Shown piece by piece: positions 17,754 to 26,799 of a stretch of DNA of 64,000 nucleotides. Origin of the DNA: Rummeliibacillus sp044763875 (GTDB taxonomy: Bacteria > Bacillota > Bacilli > Bacillales_A > Planococcaceae); assembly GCF_044763875.1 (NCBI RefSeq), contig NZ_JBIWGZ010000001.1, forward strand, positions 372,001-436,000. Direction: 5' to 3'. The notes beneath the pieces are model-generated. The model was not told the DNA's origin. It made no database searches and was given only the letters and a program-made list of their open reading frames with translations. Position numbers and translations under genes: made by a program. Numbering within the stretch: position 1 is the first letter of the stretch; every line of letters begins with the position of its first letter.

Positions 17754-18453
17754 TATCGGCACATTATATGGTCTCGGAGTGGGGCCTGGGGATCCCGAGC
17801 TTATCACTGTAAAGGCTTTTCGAATAATTCAAGAAACACCAGTAATTGCGTACCCTCGAAAAAGAAAAGGAAGTAAAAGCTACGCACAACGAATTGTTGA
17901 TGTTTACATTCAGCCGGGTGAAAAAGAAATGCTTGGTTTAGTTTTTCCAATGACGAAAGACCAAGCAATCTTAGATGCAGAGTGGCGCAATACAGTAGAC
18001 GTAGTTTATAGCAAATTACAAGAAGGCAAAGATGTTGCATTTGTAACGGAAGGTGATCCTCTCTTATATAGTACATTCATTCATATGATGAAATTAATGC
18101 AAGAACTTCACCCACATGTAGACGTAAAAACAGTTCCAGGTATCTCAAGTTTTAATGGTTCTGCATCTAGATTAGGTATTGCATTAGCAGATGGAGATGA
18201 CCATGTTGCAATTATTCCAGCACGTGATGACTATGCTGAAATGCGTAAAGCGATTGAAGACCATGATGCAGTCGTGTTTATCAAAGTAGCAAAAGTAATT
18301 GACTTAATGATTGTAGTACTCAAAGACTTAAATCTACTAGATAAAGCATCAGTAGTGACAAAAGTAACTTCTGAAGAGGAAGTCATTTGGTCAATGGATG
18401 AGTTAGATGGAGTAGAGTTAGAATACTTAACATTAATGGTGGTGCGTAAATAA
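17746..18453 (+). CDS. cbiL: cobalt-factor II C20-methyltransferase
   Basis: A SAM-dependent tetrapyrrole methylase acting at C-20. 'LYGLGVGPGDPELITVKA' is the family start, and 'VTEGDPLLYSTFIHM', 'TVPGISSFNGSASRLG' and 'MVVRK' at the end are typical. It has 235 residues. It is one of several paralogous methylases in this operon (with CbiH, CbiE, CbiF and CobA) sharing the GxGPGDxxLIT pattern. The final A of its TAA is the first base of cbiF. Confidence 0.93.
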   Translation: MTNIGTLYGLGVGPGDPELITVKAFRIIQETPVIAYPRKRKGSKSYAQRIVDVYIQPGEKEMLGLVFPMTKDQAILDAEWRNTVDVVYSKLQEGKDVAFVTEGDPLLYSTFIHMMKLMQELHPHVDVKTVPGISSFNGSASRLGIALADGDDHVAIIPARDDYAEMRKAIEDHDAVVFIKVAKVIDLMIVVLKDLNLLDKASVVTKVTSEEEVIWSMDELDGVELEYLTLMVVRK

Positions 18454-19235
18454 TGAAGAAAATTTATATCGTCGGTGCAGGTCCTGGAGATCCAGATTTA
18501 ATCACAGTTAAAGGATTACATATTTTACAAACAGCTGATGTTGTTATGTATACTGATTCACTAGTAAATGCAGAGTTGATTGCTAAAGCTAAGCCTGATG
18601 CTGAAGTTATAAAAACAGCAGGTATGCATTTAGAAGAAATGGTAGAAACCATCATTGATCGAGTCAATGAAGGAAAAACTGTTGCACGTATCCATACTGG
18701 AGATCCAGCCATGTATGGAGCGATTATGGAACAAATGGCATTACTAAAAAAAGAAGATATCCATGCAGAAATTATACCTGGCGTTAGCTCTGTATTCGCA
18801 TCTGCAGCAGCAGTTGGTGCTGAATTAACCATTCCTGATTTAACACAAACATTGATTCTAACTCGCGCAGAAGGTCGTACTCCAGTACCAGAATTCGAAA
18901 AATTACGTGACTTGGCAAGCCACCATTGTACAATTGCGCTATTTTTAAGTGCTACTTTAACGAAGAAAATCGTGAAAGAATTACAGGATGCTGGTTGGAC
19001 AGATGATACACCAGTAGCTGTTGTGCAAAGAGCTTCATGGCCAGATCAAAAAATCGTTCGAACAACATTAGCTAATTTAGATGAAGATATGCGTAAAAAT
19101 GGTATTCGGAAACATGCAATGATTTTAGCTGGTTGGGCATTAGATCCATCTATCCATGACAAGGATGAGTACCGTTCAAAATTATATGATGCTACATTTA
19201 CACATGGTTTTAGAAAAGGCGTGAAACCACAATGA
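18453..19235 (+). CDS. cbiF: cobalt-precorrin-4 C11-methyltransferase
   Basis: It methylates C-11. 'IYIVGAGPGDPDLITVKG', 'VARIHTGDPAMYGA', 'IIPGVSSVFASAAAVGAELTIP' and 'LILTRAEGRTPVP' are specific to CbiF/CobM. It has 260 residues. The gene overlaps cbiL by one base and cbiG by four, consistent with tightly coupled expression. Confidence 0.95.
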   Translation: MKKIYIVGAGPGDPDLITVKGLHILQTADVVMYTDSLVNAELIAKAKPDAEVIKTAGMHLEEMVETIIDRVNEGKTVARIHTGDPAMYGAIMEQMALLKKEDIHAEIIPGVSSVFASAAAVGAELTIPDLTQTLILTRAEGRTPVPEFEKLRDLASHHCTIALFLSATLTKKIVKELQDAGWTDDTPVAVVQRASWPDQKIVRTTLANLDEDMRKNGIRKHAMILAGWALDPSIHDKDEYRSKLYDATFTHGFRKGVKPQ

Positions 19236-20356
19236 TCGAGTTACAAGAAGGTATCATTCCGGAAATTGAACAGCAAAATCCATATGCAATTGTGGCCATT
19301 ACAAAACATGGTGTGCAACTTGCACGGAAACTAAATAGTTCCTTTATCCATTCAGATGTTTACTATATGAGTAAATTCGAACAAGGAGATGAAGAAGCAA
19401 AGCACATTCAATTATTTTCAGGTAGTGTTCGAATGCTTCTACCATCTCTTTTCAAACAGTATAAAGGTATCATACTTATCATTTCACTTGGTGCAGTAGT
19501 TCGAATGATAGCACCAATCTTAAAGGATAAAAAGACAGACCCTGCTGTTGTTGTAATAGATGATCGTGGTGAAAATGTAATTAGTGTGCTTTCAGGTCAT
19601 TTAGGTGGAGCGAACCAATTAACACATGAAGTTGCTCATGTCTTAGACGCTCGTGCTATTATCACCACAGCTTCAGATGTACAAAAAACAATTCCGGTTG
19701 ATTTATTTGGTTCACGATTTGGATGGGAATGGGATTCTGATGAAAAACTAACTCCTGTTAGTGCATCGGTGGTAAATGAGGAGCCCGTTGCTATTGTACA
19801 AGAATCTGGTGAAACAAATTGGTGGCATTTGGATAGCTCTATGCCTGAAAATTTAAAAACTTATGCATCCATTCAAGAAGCATTAAACGCAAAGCCAAAT
19901 GCAGCTCTCGTTATTACTCATCGAATTTTATCGAAAGAAGAAGAACAAATTCTTAAAAATGGTGTACTTTACCGTCCTAAAAATGTTGTAATTGGTATGG
20001 GATGTAATCGAGGAACTTCTGCCGAAGAAATTGAACAAGTTATTCAAAATACGTTAAATGAACTTCAAATTTCGATGAAAAGTGTTAAAGCACTTTGTAC
20101 AATTGAATTGAAAAAAGATGAAGTTGGTTTATTAGAAGTAGTTTCAAAATATGGTTGGGAGTTTGTTTATTATAAACCAGAAGAGTTAAACGCACAGAAT
20201 ATCGAAGCACCTTCAGATACTGTATTTAAATATACAGGCGCTTACGGTGTAAGTGAACCGGCCGTAAGAATTTATACTGGTGCAGAAAATCTAGAGCTAG
20301 TTAAGAAAAAATCTGGCAATACTACGATTTCTGTTGCATTAATGAAACGAGTTTAG
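19232..20356 (+). CDS. cbiG: cobalt-precorrin-5A hydrolase
   Basis: It opens the delta-lactone and releases the C-20 fragment as acetaldehyde. N-terminal 'YAIVAITKHGVQLA', central 'LIISLGAVVRMIAPILKDKKTDPAVVVIDDRGENVISVLSGHLGGANQLT' region (positions ~85-135) and a C-terminal CobE-like domain starting at 'VIGMGCNRGTSAEEI' give the full CbiG architecture in 374 residues. Start ATG 19232 overlaps the cbiF stop. Confidence 0.94.
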   Translation: MIELQEGIIPEIEQQNPYAIVAITKHGVQLARKLNSSFIHSDVYYMSKFEQGDEEAKHIQLFSGSVRMLLPSLFKQYKGIILIISLGAVVRMIAPILKDKKTDPAVVVIDDRGENVISVLSGHLGGANQLTHEVAHVLDARAIITTASDVQKTIPVDLFGSRFGWEWDSDEKLTPVSASVVNEEPVAIVQESGETNWWHLDSSMPENLKTYASIQEALNAKPNAALVITHRILSKEEEQILKNGVLYRPKNVVIGMGCNRGTSAEEIEQVIQNTLNELQISMKSVKALCTIELKKDEVGLLEVVSKYGWEFVYYKPEELNAQNIEAPSDTVFKYTGAYGVSEPAVRIYTGAENLELVKKKSGNTTISVALMKRV

Positions 20357-20367
20357 GAGGAAATAAG

Positions 20368-21756
20368 ATGTCAGCACATAGATTAGTAATTGCTGGTACT
20401 GGTAGTGGTGTCGGTAAAACAACATTTACAATTGGATTAATGGCTGCATTACAACAAAAAGGTTATCAAGTACAAGGATTCAAATGTGGACCAGATTATA
20501 TTGATCCCACATTCCATACTGCAGTTACAGGTAGACCTTCTCGTAATTTGGATAGTTGGATGTTTGATGATAAAACGGTTATAGATATTTTGGAAAGAAA
20601 CAGCAGAGATGTAGATATTTCTATTATTGAAGGCGTAATGGGTTTCTATGATGGAAAATCTCCTTTAGAAGATCGAGGTTCAACAGCTGAAATAAGCATC
20701 TTAACGAAAAGTCCTGTATTACTAATTGTCAATTGTGCAAGTATGGCTCGTAGCGTAGCTGCTATTGTAAAAGGTTTTCAACTATTAAACGAAAACGTCA
20801 ATATAGTAGGTGTTATTGCTAATCAGGTTGGAAGTGAAGGACATTATAAAATAGTGAAAGCTGCTGTTGAACAAGAATGTGGTATTCCAGTAGTTGGCTA
20901 TTTAAAAAAAGAACAGAATATCCATATGCCAAGTCGCCATTTAGGGTTAATTCCTGCAATCGAACGAGGAGAATTACAGCCTTACTTCCAAGAACTAGGT
21001 GATTTAATCAGTGCAACCGTCGATGTAGAAAAAATTTATCAACTATCATCTACTAGTCATCTATCAACCATTCAGCCAAGTATGTTCGAACAAAAAATGA
21101 ATAAACAAGTTAAAATTGCAGTAGCTAAAGACGCAGCATTTAACTTTTACTATGAGGAAAATATCGAATTACTACAAGCGAATGGGGCAACAATTGAGTA
21201 TTTCGCACCGTTAAAAGGGGAAGAAGTACCTTCTGATGCAAATGGGCTTTATATTGGTGGAGGTTTTCCAGAAGAGTTTGCGAACGAACTATCACTACAA
21301 ACTGCAGTGAAAGAATCAATACATAACGCAATTTCGAAAGGTGTTCCAACATTAGCTGAATGTGGAGGTTTTATGTTCTTAACGGAGGCAATTTTCACTA
21401 CTGATGGAAAACGCTTTGAAATGGTTGGCGCTATACCAGGAACAATAGAGATGCAAACCAAAAGAGTTGCATTAGGATATCGTGAAATTTTTGGTGTAAA
21501 AGGGAATTTCTTAATCGCAGAAGGTCAAGAAGCAAAGGGGCACGAATTTCATTATTCTACCTATTCACAACCAGAAGACATCAACTATGCCTATGAAACA
21601 AAAAGCCGTTTTAAAAAACAAGGTGAAGGTTATATGCATGAAAACTTAGTCGCAGGATATACACATTTCCACTTCGCTTCCAATCCACAATTAGTTGTTC
21701 AATGGATTGAGCAGTGTAAAAACTATCAGAAGAAAGCTGTGGATTTAAATGGCTAA
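20368..21756 (+). CDS. cbiA: cobyrinic acid a,c-diamide synthase
   Basis: A glutamine-dependent amidase of the a and c side chains. An N-terminal ATP-binding domain has 'AGTGSGVGKTTFTIGLM' and 'GFKCGPDYIDPTFH'. A C-terminal class I glutaminase domain has the nucleophile cysteine in 'LAECGGFMFL' and a late 'GYTHFHF' histidine region. It has 462 residues. The AGGAGG ribosome site starts 11 bases after the cbiG stop. Its end overlaps sirC by 8 bases. Confidence 0.95.
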   Translation: MSAHRLVIAGTGSGVGKTTFTIGLMAALQQKGYQVQGFKCGPDYIDPTFHTAVTGRPSRNLDSWMFDDKTVIDILERNSRDVDISIIEGVMGFYDGKSPLEDRGSTAEISILTKSPVLLIVNCASMARSVAAIVKGFQLLNENVNIVGVIANQVGSEGHYKIVKAAVEQECGIPVVGYLKKEQNIHMPSRHLGLIPAIERGELQPYFQELGDLISATVDVEKIYQLSSTSHLSTIQPSMFEQKMNKQVKIAVAKDAAFNFYYEENIELLQANGATIEYFAPLKGEEVPSDANGLYIGGGFPEEFANELSLQTAVKESIHNAISKGVPTLAECGGFMFLTEAIFTTDGKRFEMVGAIPGTIEMQTKRVALGYREIFGVKGNFLIAEGQEAKGHEFHYSTYSQPEDINYAYETKSRFKKQGEGYMHENLVAGYTHFHFASNPQLVVQWIEQCKNYQKKAVDLNG

Positions 21757-22390
21757 TTATTATCCAATGATGTTGAATATTGAAAATCGCCCTGTTGTAG
21801 TTGTTGGCGGAGGAACAGTTGCTTCACGTAAGGTTGTAAGTCTATTAAAAGCTCAAGCACATGTGACTGTTATTAGCCCGGAATTATCGCCAAAACTCCA
21901 AATCTTAGCTGAAGAAAACACAATTCAATGGAGAAAGAAAACCTTTACACCAGATGATTTAAACGATGCATTCTTGATCATTGCTGCTACCAATTCTTCT
22001 AAAACAAATGAACTGGTAGCTAAATCAGCTAATAAACATCAGCTTTGTAATATCGTTGATCATGAAGAGCTTAGTCAATTTATTGTGCCATCAGTGGTTC
22101 AACGTGGTCCATTGACAATTGCTGTTTCTACATCAGGTGCAAATCCAAAACTCGCAAAAGAGATAAAAAAAGAATTAGAAGCGCAGTATGACGATTCTTA
22201 TGAAGATTATATATTATTCTTGCAAAAGGCAAGACGTCAAATTATTGATGAAGTAAAGGATCCGAAACTTAAAAGTGAACTCTTAAAAGAACTCCTAGAT
22301 TCACAGTTTTTAACATTGACTAAAACAAAACAAATAGAAGAACGTGAACAACTATTTGAGAAATTAATACAAAAGGGGACAATTCAATGA
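21749..22390 (+). CDS. sirC: precorrin-2 dehydrogenase (SirC-type)
   Basis: It oxidises precorrin-2 to sirohydrochlorin with NAD. The Rossmann fold 'PVVVVGGGTVASRKVVSLL', 'VTVISPEL', 'LIIAATNSSKTNELV', and 'FIVPSVVQRGPLTIAVSTSGANPKLAKEI' (about residues 110-140) match the CysG N-terminal/Met8p family. It has 213 residues, with no methylase domain, so it depends on the following cobA for precorrin-2. It also has no clear chelatase residues that I can judge. Confidence 0.9.
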   Translation: MANYYPMMLNIENRPVVVVGGGTVASRKVVSLLKAQAHVTVISPELSPKLQILAEENTIQWRKKTFTPDDLNDAFLIIAATNSSKTNELVAKSANKHQLCNIVDHEELSQFIVPSVVQRGPLTIAVSTSGANPKLAKEIKKELEAQYDDSYEDYILFLQKARRQIIDEVKDPKLKSELLKELLDSQFLTLTKTKQIEEREQLFEKLIQKGTIQ

Positions 22391-23151
22391 CTACAGGAAA
22401 AGTCTATTTAGTAGGTGCAGGCCCAGGAGATCCTAAACTAATTACTGTATATGGCCTAGAGTGCATTCAAAAAGCAGATGTCATAGCATATGATCGTCTA
22501 GTGAATCCATCATTATTGGAACATGCAAAAGAAGGCGCAGAACTTATTTTTTGTGGTAAATCCCCAGGAAAACATCATTTCATCCAAGATCAAATTCATG
22601 ATTTGTTAGTTGAAAAAGCACTTGAAGGTAAAATTGTTACACGCTTAAAAGGTGGAGATCCATGCGTTTTTGGCCGAGGCGCGGAAGAAGCAGAAGTGTT
22701 AGTTGAACATGGTATTGAATATGAAATTGTTCCTGGAATTACAGCAGGTATTGCGGCACCAGCTTATGCAGGTATTCCTGTTACTCATAGAGAGTTTGCT
22801 TCAAGTTTTGCGATTGTAACTGGACATGGCCGTGAAGAGAAAGGGCAAGATCACTTAAACTGGGATGCATTAGCAAATGGGATTGATACGATTGCTTTTT
22901 ATATGAGTGTTGGAAATCTTGAGCATATTAGTAAAAAGCTTATTGAAAATGGCAAACGTGCAACTACGCCTGTTGCGGTAATTGAATGGGGAACAACAGA
23001 ACATCAACGTACGATAACAGGAACTTTGGAAACAATTCACGAACTTGTTGTTCAAGAAGAATTTCATAATCCATCGATGGTATTAGTTGGGGAAGTTGTT
23101 CAACTACGAGAAAAAATTCAATGGTATGAAAAGCAAATTTTTTTAATTTAA
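22387..23151 (+). CDS. cobA: uroporphyrinogen-III C-methyltransferase
   Basis: It methylates uroporphyrinogen III at C-2 and C-7 to precorrin-2, the branch point to cobalamin and siroheme. 'VYLVGAGPGDPKLITVYG', 'DRLVNPSLL', 'RLKGGDPCVFGRGAEEAEVL', 'VPGITAGIAAPAYAGIPVTHR' (in that order) and 'AFYMSVGNL' are diagnostic SUMT motifs. It has 254 residues. It overlaps sirC by four bases, so the two enzymes that feed CbiX are made together. Confidence 0.95.
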   Translation: MTTGKVYLVGAGPGDPKLITVYGLECIQKADVIAYDRLVNPSLLEHAKEGAELIFCGKSPGKHHFIQDQIHDLLVEKALEGKIVTRLKGGDPCVFGRGAEEAEVLVEHGIEYEIVPGITAGIAAPAYAGIPVTHREFASSFAIVTGHGREEKGQDHLNWDALANGIDTIAFYMSVGNLEHISKKLIENGKRATTPVAVIEWGTTEHQRTITGTLETIHELVVQEEFHNPSMVLVGEVVQLREKIQWYEKQIFLI

Positions 23152-23163
23152 GGAGAAACAAAT

Positions 23164-23727
23164 ATGACGATTATTGAAGCTATTCAAGAGCGCAGAGCAA
23201 TTCGAAATTACGCAGATCGACCTGTTGAAAAAGAAAAAATTGAAAAACTGTTAGAAGTAGCTACATATGCACCAAATGATCGATTACGTCAGCCATGGCA
23301 TTTCTATGTGATACAAGGCGAGGCAATGAAACGTTATGAAGAAATGGCGACGGAATACTTACAACATCGCTTTCCAACAAAACCACATTTAGTAGAAAGT
23401 TCTTTAAAAGTAGTAACTACTACACCCGTTGCAATTGTTGTTACTTCCTCATTAATTCCAGATAAACCGGATGATTCAGAAGATAATATTTTCGCAACTT
23501 GCTGTGCAATCCATTCGATGTGGTTAGCAGCACAAGAATTAGATTTAGGCTTTGTATGGAGAACCAGAGGAGTAGGCTTAGTCCATGATCAACGCATGCA
23601 TGATTTTATCGGAACACCAGAAAATGAAAAAGTAATTGGTACAATTTTCATTGGTTATCCCGAAGAAGGCACAGAAGTTCCTGCAACTGCAAGAGTTCCA
23701 TTTGAAGAGAAAACTACTTGGTTATAA
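23164..23727 (+). CDS. cbiY: nitroreductase-family protein of the cob operon (CbiY-like)
   Basis: An FMN-type nitroreductase-family protein of 187 residues: 'IQERRAIRNYADRPV', 'LLEVATYAPNDRLRQPWHFYVI' and a C-terminal 'IGTIFIGYPEEG'. Its place just before btuR matches cbiY of B. megaterium. It is shorter than typical BluB, and I cannot confirm BluB residues, so benzimidazole synthesis is not claimed. A flavin-linked reduction of corrinoid cobalt before adenosylation would fit the position, but that is inference. Confidence 0.78.
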   Translation: MTIIEAIQERRAIRNYADRPVEKEKIEKLLEVATYAPNDRLRQPWHFYVIQGEAMKRYEEMATEYLQHRFPTKPHLVESSLKVVTTTPVAIVVTSSLIPDKPDDSEDNIFATCCAIHSMWLAAQELDLGFVWRTRGVGLVHDQRMHDFIGTPENEKVIGTIFIGYPEEGTEVPATARVPFEEKTTWL

Positions 23728-23743
23728 AAAAGGAGAATGGAAA

Positions 23744-24280
23744 ATGGCACGTCAAGGATTATTTTTAATCTACACAGGTGATGGAAAAGGAAAAACAACT
23801 TCATCACTTGGTGTTACATTACGAGCAATCGGTAGAGGTTTACATGTAAAATATATGCAATTTATCAAATCACCTGAACGTACATATGGTGAAGCATTAG
23901 CCCTTCGAAAACTCGGTGTAGAAATGGAACAAATGGGCATTGGTTTTACTTGGACTAAGACACCAGAAGAACATCGTAAAGCTTTACAATTAGCCTGGCA
24001 AAAAGCTAAGACTGCACTAGCAGATCCTTCTATTGATTTACTAGTTCTTGATGAATTAAATAATGCTTTATCTATTGATAAATTCCTAATCGATGATGTT
24101 CTTCCATTGCAAGAAGTAATTGAGGCGATTCAAAATCGTCCTTCAACTATGCACCTTGTCATCACGGGTAGAAATGCAAAAAATGAACTGAAAGACTTAG
24201 CTGATTTAGTATCAACGATAGATGCAACAAAGCATTATTACGAAAGAGGAATACCAGCAGTAAAAGGGTTAGAATTTTAA
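23744..24280 (+). CDS. btuR: cob(I)alamin adenosyltransferase (CobA/BtuR type)
   Basis: It adds the 5'-deoxyadenosyl group to reduced corrinoids. The P-loop variant 'YTGDGKGKTTSSLG' begins near residue 10, and 'VKYMQFIKS', 'LLVLDELNNAL' and 'LVITGRNA' follow, all typical of the CobO/BtuR family. ATG 23744 has AGGAG at 23731-23735, giving 178 residues; the frame runs open further upstream into cbiY without support. It is unrelated to the methylase named cobA here. Confidence 0.93.
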   Translation: MARQGLFLIYTGDGKGKTTSSLGVTLRAIGRGLHVKYMQFIKSPERTYGEALALRKLGVEMEQMGIGFTWTKTPEEHRKALQLAWQKAKTALADPSIDLLVLDELNNALSIDKFLIDDVLPLQEVIEAIQNRPSTMHLVITGRNAKNELKDLADLVSTIDATKHYYERGIPAVKGLEF

Positions 24281-24297
24281 GGGAAGAAGGTTAGCTT

Positions 24298-25809
24298 ATG
24301 ACTGCAAAAGCACTAATGATTCAAGGTACCGCTTCAGATGTTGGTAAAAGTATGATATGTACCGCATTTTGCCGCATTTTTTCTGATGATGGATTGAAAG
24401 TTGTTCCCTTTAAATCTCAAAATATGGCACTCAATTCGTTTGTTACAATTGATGGTGGCGAAATTGGTCGTGCGCAGGGTGTACAGGCTGAAGCTGCTAG
24501 AGTCATAGCAACTACAGATATGAACCCCATTTTACTGAAACCAAAACAAGATATGGTCTCAGAAGTCATCGTACATGGTAAGCATTTTATGGATATGAGT
24601 GCGACAAGTTATCGAAATAATTTTGTTGAACAAGCGATGCCGATTGTAGAACAATCAATACATAAATTACAAAATGAATATGACCTTATTGTATTAGAAG
24701 GTGCTGGAAGTCCTGCTGAAATTAACTTAAAGGATCGAGATATAGCCAATATGCGTATGGCTCACGCTACAGATGCTGCAGTGATATTAGTTGCAGATAT
24801 AGAGCGAGGAGGTATGTTCGCATCAATCATAGGAACATTAGCACTTCTTGATGATTCAGAAAGAGCACGAGTTAAAGGAATCATTATTAATAAGTTTAGA
24901 GGAATGCGTGAGTTACTAGATGATGGTGTAGAATGGCTTGAAAAAGAGACCGGGATTCCTGTTCTCGGTATCATTCCTTACATTGATATTAATATTGAGG
25001 CAGAAGATTCCTTAGCATTATCCTCTTTACGTTTTAAAAAGCCAAAACAAGATGAATTTGAAATCGATATAGCAATGATTCGTTTACCACGTATTTCTAA
25101 TTTCACTGATGTTGATCCATTTTTTGATGAGCCAGAAGTAGGCGTTCGCTTAGTTCGTAATATAAAAGAGCTAGGTAATCCAGATTTGTTGATAATACCA
25201 GGTACAAAAAATACAATTGAAGATTTACAGTGGTTAAAGGATGAAGGATTTGAAACGGTTATCCATAAACTCGTCGAAAAAGGAACGCGTATTTTCGGAA
25301 TATGTGGTGGCTTTCAAATGCTAGGACACTCACTTCAAGATCCTCATGCAGTAGAAGGGGATGGAGGAAATGCAGTAGGCCTTTCATTATTACCCGTAAC
25401 AACCATATTTAATAAAGTGAAAAAGACCGTACAAATGACAGGGAAAGTTTCTGTAGATGTCTTCGAAAAAGATATGGAATTAACAGGTTATGAAATACAT
25501 CTTGGAAAAACAGTTATAGAAAATGAAAATTGTTCACCCTTTTTAGCGTTATCAGATGGGCGAAATGATGGAGCCGTTACAAAGAATGGACAAATAATTG
25601 GGACATACTTTCATGGTATCTTTAATAATCGAGAGTTTACTAGAAAAATAGTGAATGAACTACGATTTAAAAAGGGACTTGATCCAATTGATCAGAAAGT
25701 AAAGACAGATGCTGAAAGACGAGAAGCTGCCTATCAATTATTAGCTGATCATGTGAGACAAAATATTGATTTGGAAAAAGTATATAGGATGCTTCAAACC
25801 ACTATCTAA
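24298..25809 (+). CDS. cbiP: cobyric acid synthase
   Basis: It amidates the b, d, e and g side chains of the adenosylated corrin using glutamine. The N-terminal domain has 'MIQGTASDVGKSMICTAFCR', 'VVPFKSQNMALNSF' and 'GRAQGVQAEAA'. The C-terminal glutaminase domain has 'FGICGGFQMLG' with the catalytic cysteine, and 'GTYFHGIFNN'. It has 503 residues. It is the last gene of the operon and is followed by a terminator. Confidence 0.96.
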   Translation: MTAKALMIQGTASDVGKSMICTAFCRIFSDDGLKVVPFKSQNMALNSFVTIDGGEIGRAQGVQAEAARVIATTDMNPILLKPKQDMVSEVIVHGKHFMDMSATSYRNNFVEQAMPIVEQSIHKLQNEYDLIVLEGAGSPAEINLKDRDIANMRMAHATDAAVILVADIERGGMFASIIGTLALLDDSERARVKGIIINKFRGMRELLDDGVEWLEKETGIPVLGIIPYIDINIEAEDSLALSSLRFKKPKQDEFEIDIAMIRLPRISNFTDVDPFFDEPEVGVRLVRNIKELGNPDLLIIPGTKNTIEDLQWLKDEGFETVIHKLVEKGTRIFGICGGFQMLGHSLQDPHAVEGDGGNAVGLSLLPVTTIFNKVKKTVQMTGKVSVDVFEKDMELTGYEIHLGKTVIENENCSPFLALSDGRNDGAVTKNGQIIGTYFHGIFNNREFTRKIVNELRFKKGLDPIDQKVKTDAERREAAYQLLADHVRQNIDLEKVYRMLQTTI

Positions 25810-25828
25810 TCAATTTAACAAAAAATGA

Positions 25829-25863
25829 GAAAGACAGAATCCATAAAGATTCTGTCTTTTTAA
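25829..25863 (+). terminator. terminator of the cob operon
   Basis: An inverted repeat AAGACAGAATC / GATTCTGTCTT with a short loop is followed by TTTT. It begins about 20 bases after the cbiP stop. Confidence 0.88.
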
Positions 25864-26430
25864 TTATTTTCTAAAGAGGGAAACAGATTTAACAGAAAAA
25901 GAAATGTATATTCTGTATCAAAAATATTAAACATTAAATGACTTTCTATTAATATGATAGAAATTGAATGAACCAATTAGACAAAAATGGAAAGTTCGTT
26001 TCATTTAAGAGTGAGAACAGCATACAAATAGTAAGTTAGACTCGATAGTGGTCATGTCTTTTACCTAGACTTCTACCGCCGTCGTTTTCCCAACGATCAA
26101 TGTCCCCTCCATAATCGTCCCGGACGTCGGGTATTTCTCCGCCTCTAGGAAGGGGAACAGTTCTTGCTATTGAAATACTCACAATATCATCAATGACATT
26201 TTATATATCATCCTTTTTTTATAAATATTTCATATCAATATCTATATTATGCAATGTATATGTGGTGGATGCCTGCACAGTTCATGAATATCTTCGATTG
26301 CTGTACGCTTTCTATATTTCTTTAAAATTTTTGGTGAATTACTTAATTGCTTTACAAAAAATTAATATCGTTGTACAGTTGAATAGTCGAGTATACAAGT
26401 GAACATATATATGAATTCGGAGGTGAAACG
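25864..26430. other. intergenic region with a GC-rich coding-like remnant
   Basis: Mostly A+T-rich with no gene that I can support. A block at about 26055-26166 is strikingly G+C-rich. On the minus strand it is open in two frames: 26166-26065 (G/C-ending codons, ending ...IMEGTLIVGKTTAVEV) and 26182-26036 (48 codons). Neither has a ribosome site. It may be a fragment of a foreign gene; I do not recognise it. Confidence 0.4.
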
Positions 26431-26799
26431 TTGAAGCCATCATTAGATGAAAATCAACCACTTTTTCAACAAATTGCACAAATCATATTAAATGACATCG
26501 TAGAAGGGCATTTAAAAGAAGGAGAACAATTGCCCTCCGAGAATGAATTGTCTCGCTTTTACAATATTAATCGTGCAACAGTAAGAAAAGGGCTTCAATC
26601 TTTAGTGGATGATGCTTTTGTTTATAAAAAAAGAGGTATCGGAATGTTTGTGAGTGAAGGAGCTTATCTAAAAATAATAGATGAACGGCAGAAACAATAT
26701 CGTCAGAATTATATAATCCCTCTATTAGAAGAAGGAGCTCGTTTAGGGATGGATGTCCAAAAGATTATCCAACTAATTAAAAAGGAGGATCAATCATGA
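26431..26799 (+). CDS. GntR-family transcriptional regulator, YtrA subfamily
   Basis: A 122-residue repressor-type protein: the N-terminal winged helix at residues ~10-75 contains 'LPSENELSRFYNINRATVRKGLQSL' (GntR signature), and a short helical tail of about 45 residues replaces the usual ligand domain, as in YtrA. The TTG start follows GGAGGTG by five bases. It overlaps the ATPase gene by four bases, and YtrA-type regulators usually control the ABC genes next to them. An inducing signal cannot be read from the sequence. Confidence 0.9.
   Translation: MKPSLDENQPLFQQIAQIILNDIVEGHLKEGEQLPSENELSRFYNINRATVRKGLQSLVDDAFVYKKRGIGMFVSEGAYLKIIDERQKQYRQNYIIPLLEEGARLGMDVQKIIQLIKKEDQS

Noticed and set aside
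26193..26402. 69-codon hydrophobic plus-strand frame before the GntR gene
   Set aside because: Very A+T-rich, no ribosome site, no domain; open frames of this size arise by chance in such sequence.
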